NCBI GenBank assembly: GCA_035771175.1
Contig: CM069589.1
Coordinates: 30,510,201-30,574,200, forward strand
DNA from: Paratinospora sagittata
Taxonomy: Eukaryota; Streptophyta; Magnoliopsida; Ranunculales; Menispermaceae
Direction: 5' to 3'
DNA: 64,000 bases
Each line of letters begins with the position of its first letter. Positions within the stretch are counted from its first letter, which is position 1. Both the position numbers and the translations under genes were made by a program. The notes under the pieces were generated by a model. It was not told where the DNA came from, did no database searches, and saw nothing but the letters and a program-made list of their open reading frames with translations. Positions 34,387-44,359 of the stretch are shown piece after piece.

Positions 34387-35482
34387 ATGGCAATGACCAG
34401 AGGGACTGTCATAGAAGTTGGTCAACCTTTAGACATACCACCTTTGTTCAATAAAGACTGGTTTGAAGATTGGATGATAAGGATGAAATCCTTTCTTCAA
34501 TCTGAGGATATCAGCCTATGGGAAATGGTTTAAATGGCTACACCATGCCCAACAAGCCTATTGAGCTCTGGACATATAAGGAATGACTAAATGACAAACT
34601 TAACGCTCAAGCTGTTTATGCCTTGTACTGTTCTCTACCCGAAGAAGAAGTAGAAAGGGTAGTTCATCTTGAAAGTGCCAAGGAGATTTGGGAAACACTC
34701 AAATCACTTCATTGTGAAAAGATTAACATTCAAAAAAGCTCAAGGAGTGTGATAGACTATTGGATGCCTTTGAGATATAAGAGAATGAATATCTCGATAC
34801 GACATGCGACATATATCAATATATTCTTCATGGAATGCAAGAATTGAATCAAGAAATACTTGCAGAGATATCTATAGTGTATTTTTGTGATAAGCTTCCA
34901 AAGAAATGGAATGATAAGCTGACTATGTTAGGTGAATCTGTTGAACCATGGGAAATGAATTTAAAAGAGCTATGTGATCTCTTGCAAACCATGGAAAGAA
35001 GGGATGAAACTAGAGACCCAGTTAGAACATTAGAAGAGTCACTCATTTAGTTTAGGGTTCTAAAAACTGAGTCAGTTAATGATAACCTACAACGTTTTGT
35101 ACGTCTTGTAAATGAACTTGAAAACTTTATCTCACTCTACTTTAGTACAATATTTTTTCAATAGTTTTCCTGAGAACTGGAAATATAAAATAGATTTTAT
35201 AAACGAGTTCTCAAATCTATTTGAAATCAGTTTTCAAGAAATTGATTATATTTTGAGTGGGTTAGAAACTTTATCCAAGAGAGAAGACATTCTTGCAAAT
35301 ATACCAACCAGGAACGAAAGTGAACTGGCTGATGATATATACACACTGTGTCATCAATCCTCAGCAAGCACATCCAGAACGCTCAATGCAAAATCTCCTC
35401 ATGGAGAACAAAGATAATGAATTATCTCAGCTGCTTCAAAATGAAACAGAATGCTCAAGTCGAGAACTTTGCAGTACCTTGA
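34387..35482 (+). pseudogene. gag: Element B gag (UBN2/DUF4219-like)
   Basis: Starts at ATG 34387 (MAMTRGTVIEVGQPLDIPPL), 57 bases after the LTR. The copia Gag core is readable: FNKDWFEDWMIRMKSFLQS, LWEMV, VYALYCSLPEEEVERVVHLE, AKEIWETLKSLH, and EISIVYFCDKLPKKWNDKL. Stops and frameshifts appear near 34532, 34590, 34770 and 35048. The frame ends at the TGA at 35480-35482 after NYLSCFK...QVENFAVP. No CCHC zinc knuckle is present before or just after this stop, unlike typical SIRE Gag. Copies C and D end at the equivalent point. Confidence 0.85.
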
Positions 35483-36130
35483 GGTAAAAGTCAAAGATAT
35501 ACAAAGGTATAAAAGTCACTCTCTTTTCTTCTATTACTAGAATATATTCATTAGTGACTATTTGAAATTGATGATTATCTTTAATCATGCGTTGCTTAAA
35601 ATGTTTAAATATTTTCGCTCATGATTAAACTATTGATTGTTGGTTGATGAAATATAATTTGCGACATCATTTATTCAACCATACGATACTTGAGTTTATC
35701 TTAGTCAAATATGCTAAATATTAGAGTCCAAGTATAAATAAGGTTGCTAACAGTGTTTGAGGACGCTAATGTGTCCGATGCCATTAGTTGTTCCAAAACC
35801 ACTCGTCCTAAGGAGGACGTAATCGGTCAATATTGCCTATTAAATAAAAATCGCCTTTTAAGAATAGGAAGCGACACATGCTGATATGTGTCAGGAGCGA
35901 GCTTATTGTTGTCTCTCTATAAAGCCAAACTTTTTGTATCCTAGCAGTAACTTTTCACCTTTTGTGCCCTATAACGCTTCGAAGAACTTTCCAGGAATTG
36001 TTACAAAAATTACAGCTGAATGTTCATCTTTAACATTTGGTAAATTATGTTCTTTGTTCATTTTCGAAACTTCTAATTCCTATTGTATCAATATTTGTGT
36101 TGTTGCCTCTGTTCTTCACATCTTTCTTAA
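35483..36130 (+). promoter_or_regulatory. Element B region between gag and accessory ORF, possible internal promoter
   Basis: No coding frame. It contains GAGGACGCTAATGTG (about 35759-35773) and GGAGGACGTAATCGG, the motif otherwise typical of the LTR's U3, then TCTCTATAAAGCC (about 35917-35929), a TATA-like word about 200 bases before the accessory ATG. Element C keeps the motif pair (47847-47912), but its TATA word is weaker (CATAAAATAAA near 48007). I infer a possible separate promoter for the accessory ORF. A GTAAAAG directly after the gag stop could also be a splice donor. Confidence 0.4.
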
Positions 36131-39100
36131 ATGGCCCCCAAACTCGAGAAGCTTCGCCCCTTCTCTGCAAGAAAGCAAGCTGTTTCACCATCATCACCTC
36201 CAAAAAGGAGTGTGAGAGCAAGAACTTAACCAACTCAAGCCAAACCGGCTGAGGAATCCACACCATCTAAACCCACACCTCCTATTGAGACCATATCTGG
36301 ACCATCTCACTCACCTTCTTCTTCTCAGATGAGAAGACAGGGAGATAAAACCGAGAAGCTCATGAGCTGAGCTATAATTGATGGATGTTTTGTGGATTTC
36401 GATTTCTTCAACGACTCCCATCTGGACATTTTCTCTCTATTTGAATTTCAAGGTTGGATTGATTTACTTACCCTCAATTCAAAATGGTACCCTAGTCTCG
36501 TCAGCCAATTCTATTCAAATCTGGTTGATAAACCCGACTCTAAATTCACAAAATAATCTACAGTAAAGGGAAAATCTATTGAGATTTCTTCCAGATTCTT
36601 TTCTGAAGCATCTCCTTGCCAAATGATGAAAGTGCCCACATACTTTCATTCACCAAAAATAAAATCCAGTATCCAGGCTATAACAGTCTTTCTGCTCTTA
36701 ATCTTATTTCAAGGAAAAAGGACTACTCGAGTGTCTATAAGAAACTCACAAATTAGTCTTTTGAACTTATTCCCAGAATTATCCACAACATCATTACCCA
36801 CATCATTCAACCTAAAGCAGGGGTAATGTGAATGAATTAGACTTATTCTTAATCTGGTGCATTTTGGAAAAGAAGAAAGTGAATCTCGCCCACATTCTCA
36901 TGCATGTAATGAATACTGTGGTTAGTAGAGGAGGAGGTTTGCCTCTGGGTATGTACCTCACTACTTTGCTCGAGAAATGTGGTATCAATTTTAGTAGAGA
37001 AAGCTTCAAGGAGACCAGCAGATACAACTGCATTGGTCAAACCACTGTGAAATTGATGAAATACACTTATGTTCCTGCATTGGACAAATGGCTTCCAATG
37101 TCAGAAGTTCTACTTGAGGGAGAATCCAGTGGAAAAGATATAATAAGAGAAGAACATGTCTCAGCAATAGAGAAAGAAGCTGCCCAAGCTTCTACTGCTC
37201 CAGAAGAACATGTTATGCTAGAAGAAGTTGTTCTCACAGCTAACATTGAACATGTTTCAATTGATGATGTGGAAATTGAACAGGCAGAGCAAGCTGTTTA
37301 TGCTGAAGAACAACTAATGGAAGAGGTGATCCAGATTGCTCAGGCCATTGTTGAAGAACAACTGCATGAGTCAGAAACTGCTGATGCAATCTTTAAAGAT
37401 ATCACCACAGAAAGAGTCAATGAGGACTCAGATAAAACTATCCATCTCCAGACCACCATCTTCATTTGATATCCCTGTATCAATGGAATCTCAAGACTCA
37501 CAAAAGAATGAGTGTGATGGTGTACAAAGTAAGGATTCAGAGGGCTATGATTTTGCTATCATACCCTATCAGGGAGATGACATGAATGAAAAGGTTGATG
37601 AAGAGGATCATGTTAAAGATTTTCATGAGGCCAATGCTGAAATTCCAGCAGAAGATGATATGGAAAATGTTCATGAGGTAAGCTCATCTTATCAAGAGCC
37701 GCCTTCCTATCCATCTACAAAAAGGCCAACTGATAAATTCTTCAGAGTGGAAGACTTTCTGAGAAGAGTGAGAGAAGATCAGATTTTTGTCATGTCTCAA
37801 CTAATGATTTGTTTGCAACAAAACCAAGTTCAGCTGAAGAATGAGACATTGTCAGAAGTTCGAGAATCTCTGAAATCTCAGGAGAGAGTTGAGATTAATG
37901 AGATAAAAGAAATTAATTCTCACATGATCAAGGCAACTGCACTGCTCGAGAAGTTGTCTCAACAAATGGAAAGACAGTTAAGTGTCATGCAGTCCTTGCA
38001 TTCATCGAGCTCCACTCCATCATCATTACTTGATAATTTTATGAAAAATATTCAGGAGAACATGCAACATATCAAGAAATTCATAAATGCCTTTGTTGTT
38101 GTTGTTCGCCCAAGATCGGCAACTCTTCAACAACCTCCAGCCAAACCTTAAGATCCACAGAGTCGCACAATGCCAGCTACGCCAAGTCGCGTTGCCAGTG
38201 TTTTAACTGAAAAAGCTTTGAAAAAGATTCTTGACGAAATTCAAAGCTTGAGAGGTAAAATGGCTGAATCCTCTAAAGATAAGTCCATTTCTGAAACTCT
38301 GCAATCAGTTTTGGATGCTATCTTGGATCAAGTCACGAGCAAGACAACGCTTGATCCGGTGTTGTAGGCCATCTCTAGTCTGAAAGAGAATTTAGATACT
38401 TCAAGGCTAGCACCGACAGAGAATGATAGACTAACCAAGATTCTGGACTTGGTTACGCGTACTTTTGAGAAATTACAAAAATTGGAGAACAAGATGCCTA
38501 CAAAAATTATGGATCTGTCTTACACTGTCATCAAGGCAATGAACAATAGATTGCATTCTATTGTGTGGTATATTGCCTCTAGCATGAAAGGCTTTAAAAT
38601 ACTCTTTCATCTGTTGGAGGAGAAAGGTGTAGAGGTTCCACCTGCACCAAGAGCTCTAGCCTTCACACGTCCTCAAGAACCTCACGAGCTTGACAGACTT
38701 CAAGGTATACTAGAATGTGAAGATGAAGATGAATCGGATCAAGAGCCATTGCATAGAATTAGTCGAAGGGTGTCTCCACCACTAGACCCCTCATCAAAAA
38801 CCTTCCCAGATCCTAAACGGAAGCGCCCAATCATGCCAGAATTTAAAGGTCATACACTTTCTCCTGATTTGCTCAAGGTCATGCAGAACGAAAAACAAAA
38901 GGTTTCAAACCTAGCCCACCTCTTGATCCATTTAAATTTGGTGTTTTCAAGTATGCTCACGAAAAATTCATTGAAAAATCTATGAAGGGTATTGTAATTG
39001 ATGAATCTATCAGTAGTCTGAGATAGAGCACACGTGGTTCATCAAGACCACAAACACGAAGGAAATCCAAGAATTCTACACCTAATTCCAGTGGATCCAA

Positions 39101-39155
39101 GAAGGATGAGGAGGCCGAAAGAAAAACGAAAGGGAAGGGTCCCAATAGGAGCTAA
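36131..39155 (+). pseudogene. Element B accessory ORF, plant-transposon-protein type
   Basis: About 1000 codons from ATG 36131 (MAPKLEKLRPFSARKQAVSP) to TAA 39153-39155, broken by stops near 36226, 36369, 36553, 38149, 38367 and 39023 and by frameshifts. In order: a basic Ser/Pro-rich N-terminus, a globular part (CFVDFDFFNDSHLDIFSLFE, WYPSLVSQFYSNL, LFLIWCILEKKKVNLAHILM), a long acidic part rich in Glu and Ala, coiled-coil-like helices (QLKNETLSEVRESLKSQERV, LLEKLSQQMERQL) and a basic tail. The globular part resembles the putative plant transposon protein domain found next to LTR elements. No signal peptide or membrane segment is seen, which argues against an envelope protein. Function unknown. 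Confidence 0.7.
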
Positions 39156-39437
39156 GCATACCCACTTTTTGATGTTTTCAAAAGGGGGAGAAGAGAAAAT
39201 AAGAGAAAATGCAAATATTATGGCTAAGTTAGCTCTAGAAAGGGAAGCTACATGTAAGGGGGAGTTCTATCTAAGTTATTGTATTCATTTTATATTGTAT
39301 TGTTTGCAACTTGTCGTGTAAATACTTATGATTGAAATGAGATAGAACTAATATGTATGTAGATACCGTTCTAAATTCGTTATATGTTTAATGCATGAAT
39401 ATAATTATCTGCATGATCTCTGAGTATTTGAAATCAT
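39156..39437 (+). other. Element B 3' untranslated region
   Basis: Between the accessory ORF and the polypurine tract. It contains CCCACTTTTTGATGTTTTCA and GGGGGAG words shared with the equivalent part of copia A (about 9725-9825). No gene is seen. Confidence 0.6.
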
Positions 39438-39452
39438 AAAAAAGGGAGAGAT
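39438..39452 (+). promoter_or_regulatory. Element B polypurine tract
   Basis: AAAAAAGGGAGAGAT precedes the 3' LTR start TGTTATCTC at 39453. Confidence 0.85.
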
Positions 39453-40025
39453 TGTTATCTCAATGAACCCCATCACATGAATGCTTTGATGATTCCAAAT
39501 ATCTCCAGTTTGTTTATCTAATGATTTTTTCTAGTGTTTCAGATTTATCAAGAATCAAAATCAAGGAACTGTGGTCACAAGCCTATTGAACATCACAAAG
39601 TAAAGTTCTGATTCTATCAGTACTTAGAATGTAAATTCTATCGATCAACTTACTCTCAACAACATTTTATCGTTTGCATATTTTGATCGTAACATTTTAA
39701 TCATACCTTATGATTTCTAAAGTATTTGATTTGATTAAGAGAAACAATGATGTTTTATCGAGCTTTAATAGAGAAATCAAAAACTATTTTTATAAAGTCT
39801 TTCAGGACGCTAATGTTTTAGCAGCGCCCTCCTGGACTTGATGAGTCAGGACGCTGATAAAATATTAGGAAGCTCAAGGTTGAATTGAACTGATTAATAA
39901 AGACGCTTACTTATTTGTAGCGATCTTTCTTTTATCAACCTTTGAGAATGTCAAGATGCTGACATAGTTTCAGCTCGCTGAAAGTTCTTTTTGTCTTTAA
40001 GTGATTTCTATCTTTAAGGACACTG
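39453..40025 (+). repeat. Element B 3' LTR, truncated
   Basis: Very similar to 32371-32950 of the 5' LTR. The match stops within CTTTAAGGACACTGA at 40025, where the SINE-like element starts. The remainder of the LTR is not found after that element, so no target duplication can be tested. Confidence 0.9.
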
Positions 40026-40312
40026 AGCTAATGGTTCAGTGGCTACTCAGATTGCGAAATCAAACCTTATAAGGAGGTTGTGAGTTCGAATCTGGGGGAG
40101 GCCCTGCGCTATTCATAAAGGAATAGTGTGGACAAATGATCTGGGTATGGGGCGCTTGCGCAACCCAGATGGGACAATATTATGTGGTGCTATGGCTGGA
40201 GCAGACCCCAAGGTGGGGTGCTCATCACACTGGGTATGGGGCACTTGCGCAATCCAGGTGTGACAAAAAGGCCTTATATTGCCCATCACACCGCCGGTAT
40301 GGGGTATGACAA
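40026..40312 (+). mobile_element. SINE-like copy 2 with tRNA-like head
   Basis: Related to 286-597 across the shared blocks ATTGCGAAATCAA, TAGTGTGGACAAATGAT and ATATTATGTGGTG. The head reads like a tRNA gene: box A TGGTTCAGTGG at 40032-40042 and box B GAGTTCGAATC at 40082-40092, spaced as in a tRNA. The 3' part repeats a phrase twice (CTGGGTATGGGGC...TTGCGCAA at about 40140-40160 and 40229-40250). Left flank is LTR B and right flank is a gypsy RT fragment, so no target duplication exists. It may mark a recombination junction. Confidence 0.7.
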
Positions 40313-41159
40313 TTTAAGCCATATCTGGACCAGTTTATTATTGTCTTTATTGATGATATTCTCATTTATTCCAAAACCAAAGAGGAACATGAGAAGAACC
40401 TCAGAATCACATTACTACGGAAGCATATGTTGTTTGCTGAATTCAGTAAATGTGAGTTTTGGATAAATGAAGTAAGATTCTTGGGTCACGTGGTTAGTAC
40501 AGGTGGTATCTCTGTTGATCCTGCTAAGGTTGAGGCGATTATTGATTGGCCGAGACCGACCACTGTGGCAAAGATTCGTAGTTTTCTGGGTTTGGCAGGT
40601 TATTACAGAAAGTTTGTGGAAGGATTTTTCAGATTAGCCGCTCCACTTACAAGGTTGACCCAGAAAAATGTGTCATTTGTGTGGACTGATGGTTGTGAAA
40701 ATGCTTTCATTGAGTTGAAAAAAAAAGTTGACCACAACACCAGTTCTAGTATTTCCAGATTCGAGAAAGTCGTTAGTGATTTATACTGATGCATCACACT
40801 TTGGTCTGGGATGTGTACTAAAGCAGGAGGGAAGAGTGCTTGCTTATGCATCTAGACAATTAAAGATACATGAGAAGAATTACCTTGTGCATGATTTGGA
40901 GCTGGCAGCCGTTGTGTTTGTTTGGAAATTGTGGAGGCATTACCTGTATGGTGAAAAGTTCACACTGTATTAAGACCATAAGAGTCTGAAATATTTATTT
41001 GACCAGAAAGAACTGAATATGAGGCATCGTAGATGGCTCGAATTCCTGAAGGATTATGAATTCACATTGGAGTATCATCCTGGGAAGTCGAACGTTGTAG
41101 CTAATGCATTGAGTAGGAAACAGATTGAGACCAGTGCGGTGGCTTGTCAGATGGCCTAG
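40313..41159 (+). pseudogene. pol: Tekay-like RT end and RNase H fragment
   Basis: Plus-strand fragment, homologous to 18116-18950 of the Tekay element. It opens inside RT with [19 protein letters not shown], keeping the FIDD catalytic box. A frameshift near 40415 follows, then [36 protein letters not shown], a second frameshift near 40725, RNase [40 protein letters not shown] and a stop at 40971-40973 (normally Ser in SDHKSL). It ends VACQMA and a stop at 41158, where the next LTR begins. Neither LTR nor gag of its own is present. Confidence 0.9.
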
Positions 41160-42831
41160 TGAAGGAACACGTTCCTGGTTGAAGGAACTCACTCCTGATC
41201 ATTTTTTCAGAGAATCAGAATTTTTTATCAGGGTTTAAGGAACACGCTCCTTATAAGAAGAACATCGTCCTGTGGAATTTCCTGAGACTTAGAATTTTTC
41301 TGATCAGGGAGAAGGAATGCGCTCCTGTTGCCAAGGGCAAAATGAAAATTTTTTAAGAGTCAGTGTTCTTGTTGAAGGAACCCGTTCCTATGCCCAATGG
41401 AAAAATTGAGGAACACGCCCCTTAAGTACGGAGCACACTCCTTCAAAGGAGGAAAATCTAGAATTTTTCAGATTTCAAACCAGAAACGCACTCTTGCTTT
41501 GTGGAACGCGTTCATGTGCCTCTGTGTGGTGTTTGTCTATAAATACCATACTTGCTCATTTGAAGTGCAACTTTTGCAAAACTTAAGAGAACTTGTGCAA
41601 TTTTTCTACAGTGTTTATACTAGTCCAAAACACGTTCCTAAGCCTATTTCAAACATTTTTGAGGCAAAAGTTCAACCACATTTGATCATTTGATCCAAGC
41701 TTTCGAAAATTTCTCCATATCATTTCCAAACCTTGAGAAACTTTGAAGTTTCTCTTGTGCAAGTGTTCCAAACAATTTTGGTGATTTCTACATATTTGTT
41801 TGTGTCTTGATCGTGTTTTGAGCAACCAAATACACACAAGAAGAATCTCTGACTTCAATCTTACCTTGTGGGGTATATATTTTTTTAAACTTGATTTTTG
41901 TTATCTTGGTGAATGTAAATCAGTTTTTGTGCTTATCTTGTTATATTTAAACTGATTTTGTATTGAGTTATATGTGTGAAACCCTATCTTGTTCATCATA
42001 TCAAAATATCCTGTTTAGTTGTTTCATATATTAGTTAAGATATCGATTCATGTGCCAATATCATATTCCTTTGAATCGAAGTTTTTAAACGATACTTAAT
42101 TTGTATGATTCGTGTTCTTAAACATATATTTACTTTGAATCATCAAGTCTTGATTATCGTAGTGTATTGATGCTCGTGCGTTAAACTTGTATTTGGTTAG
42201 AATCAATATATTGATTGAGTGTCCATAGTCAATCCACGATTTTACATTGCATACATTTGAATCGAGTGCATTTGAGAAAAATATCTATTTCAACACTTTG
42301 CATCATTTTAAATCATAGTGGTTGGAATAATATTTGTTGATTCATTCAAGATTGTAAGCTTTCATTGTTGAGAGTGATTTTGATCACTTCTCTATATCCT
42401 TTGTAATCTTGATGTATTGTTGACGTGTGTCAAATTTGAGATTATTTGACCATTGATTGTAAGGCACGTAACCACACCAGTTAGTTGGTTACAAGTGCGG
42501 CTTTCTAGCCAAGCCCTGGTGTAGGCTAAACTGTGGCTTTTTAACCAAGCCCTAGTATAGGTTAGAGTGTGAGTAGCATCCTAACCGAGCCCTAGTGTCA
42601 GTTAGTGTAAAGGCTTGAGCCAAGCCTTGGGTAGTGGACGTAAACTCGAGGGAATTCGAACCACTCTAAATCTCTGTGTTCATATTTATTTGTTGCACTT
42701 GCCTTTATTTGTTTTGTTTCTGTTGTTAGCTACTGCACATTATATTCTATTAATTTAATCAACTGAAAGGTAATGCAAAAATCTGCCAAGTCCAATTTGC
42801 CCCCCTCTTGGACTATAATACTAGGCCAACA
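41160..42831 (+). repeat. LTR of copia D
   Basis: The left end is set where gypsy homology stops, at TGAAGGAACACG, so it is provisional. The right end is firm because a primer-binding site follows. U3 (to about 41515) holds repeated near-palindromes of the type AGGAACACGTTCCT. A TATA box (CTATAAATAC) is at 41537-41546. U5 has repeats on GGCTTTCTAGCC...AAGCCCTGGTG (about 42465-42625) and the conserved GTAGTGGACGTA...CCACTCTAAA block (42630-42670). Confidence 0.75.
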
Positions 42832-42845
42832 AGTGGTATCAGAGC
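42832..42845 (+). promoter_or_regulatory. Copia D primer-binding site (initiator tRNA-Met)
   Basis: AGTGGTATCAGAGC directly after the LTR. It differs from the site of elements B and C only at the second base. Confidence 0.88.
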
Positions 42846-42888
42846 GGATTTTTGCAATCAAAGTTATCTAACAATTTCTTTGAGTAAG

Positions 42889-44135
42889 ATGGCAGGACAG
42901 TGCTCAAGTAGTTATAGTGTGGACACTAGCACATACACCGACAGACCACCATTGTTTAGAAAAAAAAAATCATGAGTGGAAGATTCTCATGAAAACATTT
43001 ATGAGATCACAAGGTGTTGATCTTTGGGAAATGGTGGAAAACGGGTATACTTTTCTTAACAAGCCAACCGGGCAATGGACAAGTCAAGAAAAAGAAGAGT
43101 ATCGCCTAAATGCCAAGGCAGTGTATGCTCTATTTTGTAGTCTCCTTGACAGTGAATTGGAACAAGTTAGTCAATGTGAGACTACAAATGATGCATGAAA
43201 ACTGCTTCATTTGGTTCACAGTGGGCTACTAAATAACAGAAAATCAAGACTCGGGATGCAGATAAAAGATTTGAAGATTTCAACATTCCTAAAAATGAGC
43301 CAATTGAAGAAGCGTGCTCTCAATTCAAATCAATTCTTCAAGACTTAAAAGATCTGGGTCAAGAGATACCATCTGGGATTAGCCTCGTTTGCTTTGCTGA
43401 CAGACTTTCGAGATATTTTGCTGAAAAATGTACAAGCATAGTAGACGTGTTTAATCCATGGGAATTCACCTTGGAAGAGTTTTGCAAGGTATTGATATCT
43501 ATAGAAACCAATGATGAAATAACAACAAGAATTGAAATAATTAAAAGATCACTTGAAAGTTTCAAGTTCTTGCGTGAGGAAACAGTTGATGACGGACTTG
43601 GTAGGTTGATAGAATTAGCAAGTGATTTGCAAAGTTCTGGAATAACCTATCCTCATAAAATATTGGTTAAGTATTTCTTAGAGAGCTTTCTGGACAAATG
43701 GAAGTACAAAGTCGAATTTGTTGAGATGTTCAGTGATCCGTTTAATAATAGCTTTGGGAGAATTCTTTATGTGTTAAGCGGACTTGAGACCTCCTTAGAA
43801 GATAGTGAAGCTTCATCTGAAAGAAAAGAAATACTTGCCAACTTACCAAGTGATGATGACAGAGATAGAATGGATGAAAGTGAAACATCATCATTAGTAA
43901 ACGATCAGTACGATGAAGAAGAACAAGTTGAGGATGATCAATTATTAAGTGCCATATCTAGTGGTTCACTCATTTACACCTCAACTCATGAAGATGAAGA
44001 TCTGAATATTCAAGTTCACACTAGAAGGTTTCCAAAGATTCCAAGATGAAATTGTGGATTAGGAAACTACTTGGATGTAGCAAGGACTCAAACAACACAA
44101 CCGATGATCAAAATGTAAGATTTGAGGATCCTTGA
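42889..44135 (+). pseudogene. gag: Copia D gag (UBN2/DUF4219-like)
   Basis: Starts at ATG 42889 (MAGQCSSSYSVDTSTYTDRP). A run of nine A at 42961-42969 marks a frameshift, after which HEWKILMKTFMRSQGVDLWE, NKPTGQWTS and AVYALFCSLLDSELEQ are read. A stop sits at 43196, then EDFNIPKNEPIEEACSQFKS follows in another frame, and a well preserved stretch runs from about 43260 to 44049 (RLSRYFAEKC, NPWEFTLEEFCKVL, KWKYKVEFVEMF, YVLSGLETS). The homologous ending FEDP-TGA lies at 44124-44135 in a shifted frame. It has no zinc knuckle, as in B and C. Confidence 0.85.
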
Positions 44136-44359
44136 AGTGTTGCATGAATGGTCATCACTTGTGGGTAACACTTCTATTTAAATTCAAATATTTCAATTGT
44201 GCTATTCCACAAATGGCCTGAACATATCTTTATAAGCATAAATAAATTGTGTATTAAGAGATATGTCTTTGTTGAAGCATTTAATTCCTCTCAAGCATGT
44301 TTTTTATCATGTATTGCTTGATGTTTGAGTTGAATGATCTTTCATGTCATACTATGTGT
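44136..44359 (+). other. Copia D sequence after gag, no gene
   Basis: AT-rich and without coding frame. It resembles the stretch after gag in B and C only loosely and is cut by LTR C at 44360. Confidence 0.5.

Larger units (their letters stand above)
32371..40025 (+). mobile_element. SIRE-like element B: gag plus accessory ORF, no pol
   Basis: Plus-strand element with LTR 32371-34330, primer-binding site 34331-34344, gag 34387-35482, a noncoding interval, a long accessory ORF 36131-39155, polypurine tract 39438-39452 and the first 573 bp of the 3' LTR. The latter is cut at 40025 by a SINE-like sequence. No protease, integrase, RT or RNase H motif is found between gag and the 3' LTR. Element C (44360-49849) has the same plan, so this is a non-autonomous family rather than a single deletion. 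It would need enzymes from an autonomous SIRE-type element. Confidence 0.88.
41160..44359 (+). mobile_element. SIRE-like copia D: LTR and gag, interrupted by element C
   Basis: An LTR ending GGCCAACA at 42831, primer-binding site, and gag to 44135. The element is then interrupted at 44360 by the LTR of element C and does not visibly resume in the window. It belongs to the same Gag family as B and C but has a different LTR sequence. Confidence 0.8.

Noticed and set aside
37336..38151. Independent host coiled-coil gene
   Set aside because: It is a frame-shifted segment of the element B accessory ORF, between the LTRs of that element.
36131..39155. Envelope gene of a SIRE-type element
   Set aside because: Position after gag and before the polypurine tract fits, but no signal peptide, transmembrane helix or cleavage site is visible.
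40026..40098. Functional tRNA gene
   Set aside because: Box A and box B are present, but the acceptor ends do not pair, no clean anticodon arm can be drawn, and the sequence continues as a repeat family related to 286-597.
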